A DNA stretch of 25,874 bases. Source: CAYYGL01 sp964471235. GTDB taxonomy: Bacteria; Calditrichota; Calditrichia; RBG-13-44-9; J075. The position numbers and the translations under genes were made by a program. Every line of letters starts with the position of its first letter. The first letter of the stretch is position 1. Below the pieces are notes generated by a model. The model saw nothing but the letters and a program-made list of their open reading frames with translations, made no database searches and was not told where the DNA came from. The stretch covers positions 1 to 25,874 of the forward strand of contig CAYYGL010000055.1 in the NCBI GenBank assembly GCA_964471235.1, read 5' to 3'. Positions 1 through 8,214 of this stretch are shown piece by piece.

Positions 1-101
1 CCATGTTATGGGAAGAACTCCTTAAAGCTTCCCTCTGCTTGAACGTTACCTCCGCAGCCGTTCCGATAGTTTTTGAATCCCCCTCAGTGGAAGTTGCGGT
101 T

Positions 102-1142
102 TTAGTAGCGAATGGCAAACGAAACAAATTTGACATTGTTTAACCGGCCGTAATCCGCCCAGCCAAAATCAAATTTTAAATTGGTACCGACGGCATCATA
201 TTTTATACCGGCTCCAAAGGTAAGTCCTTCCTCGCTGTTCTCCTTTAACCAGGATTTGTAACCAAGCCGTAAAAATACGGTATTCAGAATCCCCCATTCT
301 ATACCGGAATTGATATATTCCGTGTTATCGTTGGGTTGGGTGCCATCCACGGAAACAATCACACTGTTGTTCTCCGTTTGCATGGCATGCCAGGCTAATC
401 CGATTCTCAGGTTTAACGGGAGATCATACTTTTCGGTGCGGTATTTTGCCGGTACTTCGCTTACACCTCCCTGTGGGGTGGTTGGCGGATCTTCATTAAA
501 GAACAAATCTCTGCCATCCAGACGCATCTTAGAACCGAAATTGGTAATCGAGGCGCCCAGGGTTAACGTATTTACCGGAGTTCTGTAGAGAATGCCGATA
601 TCGAACGCGGCGCCCTGAGAGCGGGCGTTAAAAATCTTTTCCTGGATAAATTTTCCGGTAAACCCGATTGAGAACCTGTCGGTTAAAGCCCGGGCATACG
701 TAATCCCCAGGGAGATAAAATTACCGGACCATTTTTGTCCGGTGCCCTCCGGGTGCTGAATCGTGCGCACATCCTGTTCAGGAGTGGTAAGGGAAATAAC
801 ATGCACTCCCAGGGAACCGAATCCGGGTACATTAATCGAAGCAGCCGCAAAATTGTAATCCGTACTTGCCAGCCAGGCAGCGTGATTGAAAAGAGCTTCA
901 CCCTGCCCAATCACCCGCGCCAAACCCGCAGGATTCCAATACACCGCCGTGACGTCGTTGGAAAGTGCCACATAAGAGCCTCCCATTCCAATTGGACGGG
1001 CACCTGCTCCAATCTTCAAAAATTGAGCCGCTGTAGTTCCCACTCGATTTACAGACGATACTTTTTGGGCAAAAGCACCCGTAACCATCATCAAACATGA
1101 TATTACCAGGAAAATCCCAAATCTCATTTTTACGTTCTTCAT
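102..1142 (-). CDS. PorV/PorQ-family outer membrane beta-barrel protein
   Basis: Predicted 346-residue outer-membrane barrel of the PorV/PorQ (UPF0164) family. PorV is the T9SS shuttle protein that receives cargo and passes it to the surface attachment machinery. The mature N-terminus has the family-typical block GTTAAQFLKIGAGARPIGMG, followed by VYWNPAGLA, and the protein ends in the aromatic barrel terminus SFAIRY. The start is set at the ATG at 1142 because AGAGAG lies just upstream and a hydrophobic signal peptide ending in GAFAQ follows directly; an in-frame start 8 codons earlier is less likely. It lies 50 nt downstream of the large secreted-protein gene on the same strand, so it is probably the last gene of a TonB receptor, secreted protein, PorV operon. 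The family assignment is firm. Whether it is the general T9SS shuttle or a paralogue dedicated to its neighbours cannot be decided from this window. Confidence 0.88.
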   Translation of the reverse strand: MKNVKMRFGIFLVISCLMMVTGAFAQKVSSVNRVGTTAAQFLKIGAGARPIGMGGSYVALSNDVTAVYWNPAGLARVIGQGEALFNHAAWLASTDYNFAAASINVPGFGSLGVHVISLTTPEQDVRTIQHPEGTGQKWSGNFISLGITYARALTDRFSIGFTGKFIQEKIFNARSQGAAFDIGILYRTPVNTLTLGASITNFGSKMRLDGRDLFFNEDPPTTPQGGVSEVPAKYRTEKYDLPLNLRIGLAWHAMQTENNSVIVSVDGTQPNDNTEYINSGIEWGILNTVFLRLGYKSWLKENSEEGLTFGAGIKYDAVGTNLKFDFGWADYGRLNNVKFVSFAIRY

Positions 1143-1192
1143 ATTATCTCTCTGTCTTAATAGCACAAAATTTTTTTGGATCGTGAATTTGT

Positions 1193-4100
1193 CTATTTAA
1201 TAACTGCGAATCTTCCGATTTTCGTACCAATGCCCGGGGCATCCACCTGGTAAATGTAAACCCCATAAGCAATTTCCTGGGCTTCAAACGAAAGTAAATT
1301 CCAGACTGCAAAATTTTCGTTATTATCCTTTTCAATGGTATCCACCAATTCGCCAACCAGGGTATAAATTCGAATGGTGCATTTGGGGGGGAGATTTCGA
1401 AATTCAATCCGCCTGTCATCCCGGTCGCCGGACCTTACCCCGGCAATCTCTCCGGCACTGAATGCGATATAGGGGTTCGGCACCACAATGATGTCTTTCA
1501 AGGCATCTTTTGCCGCGTTATTATCGAAATGAGCCGCCTCGGTCTTAAAGGTATATTTGTCATTTACGTCGAATGGTTTTGTTGAGAATAATAGAAAGAC
1601 ATCTCCCTGCCCCGGATAAATAGGCGGTTCATACACAAGACTGTCTTCACCGGTGCTGGATTGGAGGGTATCTACCGGTGGGGTGAATTTTACTTTGTAG
1701 GTAGTTTCGGTTATCTGGCCTCCCGGTTTTATTAAGATGATTTCCTCCTGCCAATCCCAACGACCATTGCGGGTATTGGGAGGACCGGTTTCCTGGATAA
1801 AAAAGTCAATGGGTTCGCCTGTTTCGGTATCAATGATTTTAAAATTGGTTTTCACATTGGTGAGTACGGAGGAATCTGCCGGATTCACCAAATCGCCATT
1901 AGCAGTGGTGTCGTAGTTGGTAAATCTGAATTCAAAATCCGAGGGATAGGGGGCAAAATTGGCAACTTCTGCCAGACCGATTTGAGTATATTGGTCTGCA
2001 AAATTGGTGGCTGTTTCAATAGATTTAAAACCACTCCTGCCTCCCTCGGTGCTGAGCGGATCGAGTGCTGTGGTATCGTCTTTCACAAAAACTTTTATCC
2101 CGTCAAACACGGGGTTGTTATCTTCATTCTTCATGGATGTGCTGGATGCCACCGGTTTGATTTGATAAGTCGCCTGAAAAGATTCACCGAGCGGCAAAGC
2201 ATCATGAAAAGCACCCCGAATGCGACCGGTGGCGAAATCTACTTCGTATTTGCTGGTATCCACCGCCGCTCCGGATAGGTCTGTGACCGATACCGACCCT
2301 TCCGCAAAAGGAACACCGCCGGTAATATTCGCATACAACGTATCCCGGGAAACAAACGGAGTCGTTCGAGGTTCCAAATCTATTACGGAGTAACCAACTA
2401 CCTGGGTTACGGAATCAATGTCAACCGATTCAAAGATTATGTTATATTCCTTGCCATCTTTAACCTTAAAGGGATCCAGAAACTGAATCCGGACCGTTCC
2501 GGTGGCATTTCCAACCACCTGGGTGGCTAAATTCTCATCGTTATCCACCAGCCGCGGTTTTACATACCCTTGTGCCGGTCCTCCGGGAACTACCATCGCA
2601 GTATTCACGTCGAAAGAGAATTGACGATTGACAGCGTCCCTTTGAATGGTTCTCTGAGATTCTGACGGTGGTAATTGAGCATTGACATCCCCATGATCAT
2701 AGGAGGTGACTGCATAAAAATAGGTGACGCCGTTTAACACATTATTCGAATCGACATAACTATGTACCAAACCGGTATTCAAGCCCAGATCATATCGCAC
2801 CCCTCTTCCCGGGTATTCAATTTCCGATAATCCCTGGTATTCATTGATCAAATCCCATTGAGCTGGTAACCCATTGGGTTGTTTTAAGGGAACGGAAAGG
2901 AAGGGAATCCCTCTGGAATCGGTAATGGTTTTGGTATCATTAAAGCTAAAATCCTGACTGCGGTAAATTCGATATCCTTCAAAGTCGAATCCTTTTTCTA
3001 AGCTGTCGGGGTTTGCCCGGGCAACAAACGGATCGAAGGACTTTTCGGCACCGGTATCCCAGTAGAGAGTCACTTTTCCATCCCCGGGGATGGCAACTAA
3101 CTTCGGCTTTTTCGGCGCCTGGGCAAAACGGTAGTCCGATTCAAAAACTTGCTGGGAAATCTGAGCATTTGATATCAAATCGTCTCGATTTTGCCCCAAT
3201 AACAAAGCGATGGAAAAGCGCTGGCTTTCTCCCGGTAACAGGGTGAACGGACCGGAACCGTAAATGAACACGTTGTCTGCTTCTTGTTCGATAATCGGGG
3301 GCGGATCGCCAGGACGCTGATTGGGAGTTGACATTAACTGCCACATCAGGTCATCATTTTTGGGCCGGTTGTTGCCGCCAAAGGTTAACGCATTAAAACT
3401 GGTTAAGCCCAATTGATCGGATTCGGCAATATCTAAAAATCCGAAGTTCGGTTCCCCGCCGCCAAATCGCATCCCCTCTTCCCGGTGCTCGGATGTGGGT
3501 TCCCCGGGATCCATGATGCCATTGTTATTTAAATCGAGGTAAAAAATCTGGTTGGGTTTTCCATCTCCTTCGCCAAAATCGCCGGTGTTCGCAATCCCAT
3601 CCACACCCACATCGTCAAATTCCTCGTTCCAGTCCCCATCCTCATCGCCGGTCCAGGCAAATCCCGGTTCACGGTATATCCCGAAGTCATTCCTGAATTC
3701 AAAGGTGCCGGCATCATTAAACTGGCTCTCATCAACCAGGCCGTCATCATCGTTATCCTGACCGTCATCATCGATTCCCGGGCTTTCCAGAAACCGATAG
3801 CCAAACTCTCCGGTAGTCTTTCCTCCCTGCCCTATTGGTGGGTCATCGAACGCAAACAACATATTTCGGGCATTATGAGGGAAATTCTCATCAAAAGCCG
3901 AGATAAAACCGGCAAAATCATCCTGAAAATCACTTGCGCCCCCCACATGGGGATCGCCGAACATTCCCAGGTAGACTTTGTTTAACGGTTTGGGGCTGAC
4001 ATTGGTGATGGTATATACCAGGAAAATAATATCTTCCGCCAGGGGATTATTAAATTGAAAGATGCGGACGGACAGCTCCAGTCCCAACCCTCGTATGGTG

Positions 4101-4807
4101 GAATCATTCGGGAAGGGGTAATAATCGAACTCGGCATTATCGAAGTCGTCCATTTTGTAAAAGACTTCTTCATCGGGAGTGGTGGCGTCGTCTCCTAAAA
4201 ATGCCGGCCAGACATAGCGTCCCAGAGTTTCATTGAACCAGCTTTCCGGCCAGCTATCCGGTTTCCCATCCAAATCCCTGTCCAGATCGGAAAAATGAGC
4301 AATCTCATTTGAATTGGGATCGGAAAACCCTAATTTCGGTTCCCATCCCCATTTGTTAGCAGTCCCCGGCTCAAAATCTCCATCGGATTGTAATAAAAAC
4401 CCATCATCCACAATGTGCAGGGTGTCGCCATTTTTCCCGATCACTTCCGCAGCAACCAGGGGACCGAATTCATACGCATACCCTAACCCGGACGGTCCGT
4501 TCGGCCAGACCAGGTCGGCATTGGAGGCATCGGCATTCGGGGTGGAAATAGAGCCCTGGTTGGTCAATAATACCCGGATTTGATTCCCATTAATAATGGT
4601 ATTTTTCCGAACATCATGGCGCGGGTCTTCCTGAAGCGATTTGTTAAACGATTTGAGTTGTTTCTTTACAAAATCCCACCGTTTCGAGGTAGAGAGGGTT
4701 TTGTAATTCGTGGGCTCCTGTGCTGCTGCATCCGATAACATAAACACATTTACTAAAAGGATAGAAAAAATCGTATGCAAAACTTTTGTCATCATGTTCC
4801 GGTTCAT
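1193..4807 (-). CDS. Large secreted Fn3-containing protein with T9SS-like C-terminal domain
   Basis: A 1204-residue exported protein of unknown function. The N-terminus is a signal peptide (hydrophobic IFSILLVNVFML, then DAAAQ). Acidic Asp/Asn-rich stretches resembling calcium-binding loops lie near residues 170-185, 345-360 and 415-430 (DRDLDGKPD, DDDGLVDE, DLNNNGIMDPGE). A fibronectin type III-like segment with the YRIYRS signature lies at about 563-660. The last 95 residues (VVPNPYIAF, then RIYTLVGELVDTI, then GVYIYQVDA, ending GRFAVIK) resemble a T9SS type A sorting/FlgD-like domain, although QNYPNPFNP is replaced by a VPNPY form. It sits 83 nt after the TonB-dependent receptor and 50 nt before the PorV gene, in a receptor/surface-partner arrangement like SusC with its cargo protein. 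The start at 4807 has only a weak G-rich ribosome site; ATGs 4 and 5 codons later are alternatives. Confidence 0.85.
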   Translation of the reverse strand: MNRNMMTKVLHTIFSILLVNVFMLSDAAAQEPTNYKTLSTSKRWDFVKKQLKSFNKSLQEDPRHDVRKNTIINGNQIRVLLTNQGSISTPNADASNADLVWPNGPSGLGYAYEFGPLVAAEVIGKNGDTLHIVDDGFLLQSDGDFEPGTANKWGWEPKLGFSDPNSNEIAHFSDLDRDLDGKPDSWPESWFNETLGRYVWPAFLGDDATTPDEEVFYKMDDFDNAEFDYYPFPNDSTIRGLGLELSVRIFQFNNPLAEDIIFLVYTITNVSPKPLNKVYLGMFGDPHVGGASDFQDDFAGFISAFDENFPHNARNMLFAFDDPPIGQGGKTTGEFGYRFLESPGIDDDGQDNDDDGLVDESQFNDAGTFEFRNDFGIYREPGFAWTGDEDGDWNEEFDDVGVDGIANTGDFGEGDGKPNQIFYLDLNNNGIMDPGEPTSEHREEGMRFGGGEPNFGFLDIAESDQLGLTSFNALTFGGNNRPKNDDLMWQLMSTPNQRPGDPPPIIEQEADNVFIYGSGPFTLLPGESQRFSIALLLGQNRDDLISNAQISQQVFESDYRFAQAPKKPKLVAIPGDGKVTLYWDTGAEKSFDPFVARANPDSLEKGFDFEGYRIYRSQDFSFNDTKTITDSRGIPFLSVPLKQPNGLPAQWDLINEYQGLSEIEYPGRGVRYDLGLNTGLVHSYVDSNNVLNGVTYFYAVTSYDHGDVNAQLPPSESQRTIQRDAVNRQFSFDVNTAMVVPGGPAQGYVKPRLVDNDENLATQVVGNATGTVRIQFLDPFKVKDGKEYNIIFESVDIDSVTQVVGYSVIDLEPRTTPFVSRDTLYANITGGVPFAEGSVSVTDLSGAAVDTSKYEVDFATGRIRGAFHDALPLGESFQATYQIKPVASSTSMKNEDNNPVFDGIKVFVKDDTTALDPLSTEGGRSGFKSIETATNFADQYTQIGLAEVANFAPYPSDFEFRFTNYDTTANGDLVNPADSSVLTNVKTNFKIIDTETGEPIDFFIQETGPPNTRNGRWDWQEEIILIKPGGQITETTYKVKFTPPVDTLQSSTGEDSLVYEPPIYPGQGDVFLLFSTKPFDVNDKYTFKTEAAHFDNNAAKDALKDIIVVPNPYIAFSAGEIAGVRSGDRDDRRIEFRNLPPKCTIRIYTLVGELVDTIEKDNNENFAVWNLLSFEAQEIAYGVYIYQVDAPGIGTKIGRFAVIK

Positions 4808-4890
4808 GTGTGATTATCCCAATTTGATATGACTATTGAAAGTTCATTTGACGTTTACAATTTTCGATAGCCCGGATGCCATTCCGGAGT

Positions 4891-7740
4891 TTAGAAGTTG
4901 AAGGTCATGCCTAACACCACTCGTCTCGGTTCACTCAACCAATCTTCTCGTTGATAAAAGTTATCCAGAAACTTTTCAGGGAAAAAATCCTCGGGCTTTT
5001 CGTGAATCTTATTCCGTAAATTGTTAAATAAACCGGCGTTGATGGTCTGGTTTAAATCGGTGAGCGCCCTCCCGGTATTGGAATGAACGAACCGTTCATT
5101 CATGGTATCGAACAGGTTAAATACCTGCAAAAATATCGAGAAGCGAAATAAATCGAATTTGAAGAATTTCTCCAGACGTAAATCCACATTTTTGTTCAGG
5201 GGGCGGGTATCGCTGTTCACTTCAAATGCCGTGGGGGCGAGTGATGCCGGTAAACTTGGCGTGTAAGGCGTTCCTGCCCAGAGGTTTCCGATGGCACTGG
5301 CGGTCCAATTATCGGGTCTTCCAAAAATTAATGAGGCGTTTAAGGTGTGCTTCCGGGTAAAATCGAGAGGAACCATTTTTTGAGGCGTTTGTCTGCCGGT
5401 TCTGGTATCGACTGCCAGGTCTACCGGATTTGTAAAAGAGCCTTCTCCGACCTGGAAGGTATAATCCAGGGAAGCCGAGAATAAACCGTTAGGAGACCTT
5501 CGTTTGAGAAACGACAAGGTAAATCCCCTCACTTTGGCAAAGCTAACATTGGTATAAACGTTAAATTTTTTATCGATTGCCACCTGCCCGGCAATAACCC
5601 GCTGGTCTCCTATAAGATTGGTCACATCTTTGTAAAATATCGTCACATCCAATTTCATATCATCGGTAAATTGCTGCTGCAAACCCAATTCATACTGAAC
5701 ACTCTTTTCCGGATTCAGGTTGGCATTTCCAAAAGAAGGAATGGTGATAAAATTAAAATCTTCAAACCGGGGGTTACGATAAACGCTGCGAAGCCTGGGA
5801 TACTGATAAAATATCCCATAAGAAAACCGAATGATGCCGCGTGCGGTAATGGGGAAGCTGAGATGGAGCCGCGGCATTACCCGGTGTTTTGGCTGGGATT
5901 GTTTCAAAAACTTAGGATTGCTGACGCCACCGGGTGCATCGACGGTTCCGGCAAGGTCCGGATTATAAGGTGCCCGGGTGTGATAAAATTCATACCGCAA
6001 TCCCACATTAAAAATAAACCGATTGGCTAATTCCATTTTATCAAGAATATAGGCGGAAGCCTGCACCGGTTTACGAATATAGGCTTGATAGTTGGTAAAC
6101 TCGGAATTTAACTCCGGTTTGGGGATAAAAAACCGAAACAGGTCTCCATTCTGTTCCCAGAGCAGGGTGTAGCTTTCATAATCCAACCGGTGAAGAGCAA
6201 AATCGCCTCCGAAACGGACTTCATGGTTTGGCAGTATCTGGCTAACCGCATCCAATTTGGCAATGATTGATCGGGCATTCTCTTTGGTTCTGGCAGGATC
6301 CGTACCACCTGCTACATAGGTGCCGGTAGGCGGAATAATTTGATTGCGGATATCTTTATCCACCGCCGGAACGTTTCGTTGATCCAGCGGATTATCAAAT
6401 ACGGCAGTTAACGCCTTGTTAAAGTTTACGCCTAATTTCAGGGTGTAAAATGTTTTTTTGCTGAGGGTGTGGGTGATGCCAATGGAATGACTGGCATTTC
6501 GAGTAATCGTTTTAGGTCTGCCGTCCGGTGTAAAGCGGTAACGACGAAAGATGTTTACCCCACCGGCGGTACGATTAAATCGTTTCCCATAATCATAAAC
6601 AAGATCGTAGGATACTTTTAAATGATTGTTAATTCGCCAGGTGAGTTTACCGGTAAGATTGATGGCATCACTGGTAACCATTGGCACAATTGCCCGGTCT
6701 CCACTGGCACCGGCCTGGCTTGGATCCGTGGTTTCCCGAACGGTGCCATTCGGACCCGGAACAAATTTGAACCCAAACGGATCCACACTAAAATTGCCCT
6801 GATCATCGGATAACAACAGATCATTGGTGGTATAAACGCGAATTCCATACAAGTGCCCTAAATTCCTCTGCCAAACACCGGAGGTAAACAGGGTTACTTT
6901 TTTATTTAACAACGGAACGGGGCCGCCTAAGGTCCATTCAGCGCGGGCATTGTTGGTCACATTGATATCATCAATATTGAAAAATACATCTGTATGGCTG
7001 CTAACATTATCCCCGCTCCATCCGCGAAATGTGGCATTCCATTTGGGTCCGCCATCTTTGGTTACATAATTGATGACCCCGCTTAACGCATTCCCATATT
7101 CAGCGCTGAAAGTACCCGCTGACACTGACACTTCTTCCACAGCGTTGGTAGCCAATCCCACTCCCTGGGTATTGCTAAAAGGGTTGTTAATGGAGATGCC
7201 GTTAACCTGAAAAGCAATTTCATCGGAACGTCCGCCGCGAATATGCAGTGCCCCACTGTTATCCCGAATCACTCCGGCTTGTAACGCGATAACATCATTG
7301 ACGCTTACCAGCGGAAGGTCGTCTATGACTTCCGATGTCACCGCTACCTGGGTATTGGTGAGGTCTGCTCTGACAAGTGGATTTCGCTCGCCATACACTT
7401 CTTCCACCGCGCCTTCTACCAGCGTCTGTTTCATTTTTGTTTTTAGCCGGGTGGTAAAGTCCACGTTCACTCTTATCTCTTTCATCACCACGGTTTGGTA
7501 TCCGACGTAGGTAAATTCCAGTGTGTAAAGACCGGGAGGAATATTCAAAATAATAAACGTTCCGTCCACATCGGTGGCGCCCCCCAGCGTTGTTCCCACA
7601 ATTTGAATGTTTACTCCCGGTAAGGGCTCTCCGGTGTCGGCATCCTTAACAATGCCCGCTATTTTTCCGGTGGTGCCGGCTATTAACAGATTTGTGAATA
7701 AGAAAAGGGATAAAGCAAGACTCAATCTCATTTTGATCAT
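4891..7740 (-). CDS. TonB-dependent receptor with N-terminal carboxypeptidase-like domain
   Basis: A 949-residue outer-membrane receptor expected to take up a ligand using TonB energy. In order: signal peptide (RLSLALSLFLFTNLLIAG); a carboxypeptidase-regulatory-like beta-sandwich at about 25-105 (KIAGIVKDADTGEPLPGVNI, TDVDGTFIILNIPPGLY, VGYQTV); a plug domain at about 125-230 with LHIRGGRSDEIAFQVNGISI, EVSVSAGTFSAEYGNALSGV and VTKDGG; then a beta-barrel ending RRVVLGMTFNF with a terminal Phe. The start is placed at the ATG at 7740 because AAGG lies 10 nt upstream; a TTG three codons earlier has no proper ribosome-site spacing. First gene of the operon that continues with the secreted Fn3 protein and PorV. 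The substrate is not evident; no carbohydrate enzyme, siderophore or vitamin gene is in this operon. Confidence 0.93.
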   Translation of the reverse strand: MIKMRLSLALSLFLFTNLLIAGTTGKIAGIVKDADTGEPLPGVNIQIVGTTLGGATDVDGTFIILNIPPGLYTLEFTYVGYQTVVMKEIRVNVDFTTRLKTKMKQTLVEGAVEEVYGERNPLVRADLTNTQVAVTSEVIDDLPLVSVNDVIALQAGVIRDNSGALHIRGGRSDEIAFQVNGISINNPFSNTQGVGLATNAVEEVSVSAGTFSAEYGNALSGVINYVTKDGGPKWNATFRGWSGDNVSSHTDVFFNIDDINVTNNARAEWTLGGPVPLLNKKVTLFTSGVWQRNLGHLYGIRVYTTNDLLLSDDQGNFSVDPFGFKFVPGPNGTVRETTDPSQAGASGDRAIVPMVTSDAINLTGKLTWRINNHLKVSYDLVYDYGKRFNRTAGGVNIFRRYRFTPDGRPKTITRNASHSIGITHTLSKKTFYTLKLGVNFNKALTAVFDNPLDQRNVPAVDKDIRNQIIPPTGTYVAGGTDPARTKENARSIIAKLDAVSQILPNHEVRFGGDFALHRLDYESYTLLWEQNGDLFRFFIPKPELNSEFTNYQAYIRKPVQASAYILDKMELANRFIFNVGLRYEFYHTRAPYNPDLAGTVDAPGGVSNPKFLKQSQPKHRVMPRLHLSFPITARGIIRFSYGIFYQYPRLRSVYRNPRFEDFNFITIPSFGNANLNPEKSVQYELGLQQQFTDDMKLDVTIFYKDVTNLIGDQRVIAGQVAIDKKFNVYTNVSFAKVRGFTLSFLKRRSPNGLFSASLDYTFQVGEGSFTNPVDLAVDTRTGRQTPQKMVPLDFTRKHTLNASLIFGRPDNWTASAIGNLWAGTPYTPSLPASLAPTAFEVNSDTRPLNKNVDLRLEKFFKFDLFRFSIFLQVFNLFDTMNERFVHSNTGRALTDLNQTINAGLFNNLRNKIHEKPEDFFPEKFLDNFYQREDWLSEPRRVVLGMTFNF

Positions 7741-7794
7741 ATCGTCCAAACCTTACTTTGATGGAGAAATTAGGAATTAATTAACTTGTAAGAT

Positions 7795-7819
7795 TTTTGC
7801 AACATCTGGTTTTGCAAAA
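7795..7819. promoter_or_regulatory. Inverted repeat TTTTGCAA-N9-TTGCAAAA, candidate operator
   Basis: A perfect 8-bp inverted repeat separated by 9 nt lies 55-79 nt upstream of the TonB receptor start, where an operator or promoter-overlapping repressor site would be expected. It could also be a short RNA hairpin in the leader. No regulator gene is present in the window to link it to. Confidence 0.3.
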
Positions 7820-8202
7820 TTTCAAGAGGCCTGTAAAAGAACTTCATATTTCTTATATATAAACCACTTAGCTAAAAAAATATTGGCGAGAAGCTACTAA
7901 TTTTTTTTTAAAAATCAAATTAAAGTTTTCTATTTTTTTAGAAAATTTGCTATCTTTTAGAGACATTATTACAAAAAAGGCAACATCTCCAGCCAGAAAC
8001 ATTTAAGGAGATACATATTCTTCAAATGACGAATGAGAATAATGAATCAATAACTAACCCAATTCTACTTTATTGATTGAACAGATACACAAGGAGAGTT
8101 CGCCGTCTGACAGCTTTTTGCCGTCGTTTATCTCATCTCTCCCTTCTTCGTTTTTTTTTGAAGTCAATAAGTAGAATTAATTATCCGTTAACTGTTAAAT
8201 TT

Positions 8203-8210
8203 GGAGGAAG
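8203..8210 (+). promoter_or_regulatory. Ribosome binding site GGAGGAAG fixing the start at 8215
   Basis: A strong purine-rich site ends 4 nt before the ATG at 8215. It decides against a TTG at 8077 in the same frame, whose extra 46 codons would put a basic, non-signal sequence ahead of an evident signal peptide. Confidence 0.8.
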
Positions 8211-8214
8211 TATA

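Larger units (their letters stand above)
7741..8214. promoter_or_regulatory. Divergent intergenic region between receptor operon and plus-strand secreted-protein gene
   Basis: This 474-nt AT-rich stretch separates genes transcribed in opposite directions, so it must hold the promoters for both. It contains T- and A-runs around 7900-7945 and a perfect 8-bp inverted repeat at 7795-7819 (annotated separately). The word GCAACATCT occurs twice, at 7799-7807 and 7980-7988. AAGGAG words near 8005 and 8090 are not followed at usable distance by a convincing reading frame. No promoter here is clear enough to call at single-base level. Confidence 0.5.

Noticed and set aside
1..101. Possible start of another minus-strand gene (ATG at 4-2 with AAGGAG upstream)
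   Set aside because: The ribosome-site spacing of about 13 nt is too long and only one codon is in the window.
735..1100. Plus-strand 121-codon frame opposite the PorV gene
   Set aside because: Antisense to a clear coding sequence, with no ribosome site or family match. The same applies to other long antisense frames such as 5671-6030, 16149-16616 and 20498-20926.
8077..8214. 46-codon N-terminal extension of the VCBS-like protein from a TTG
   Set aside because: The strong ribosome site and signal peptide at 8215 mark the true start.
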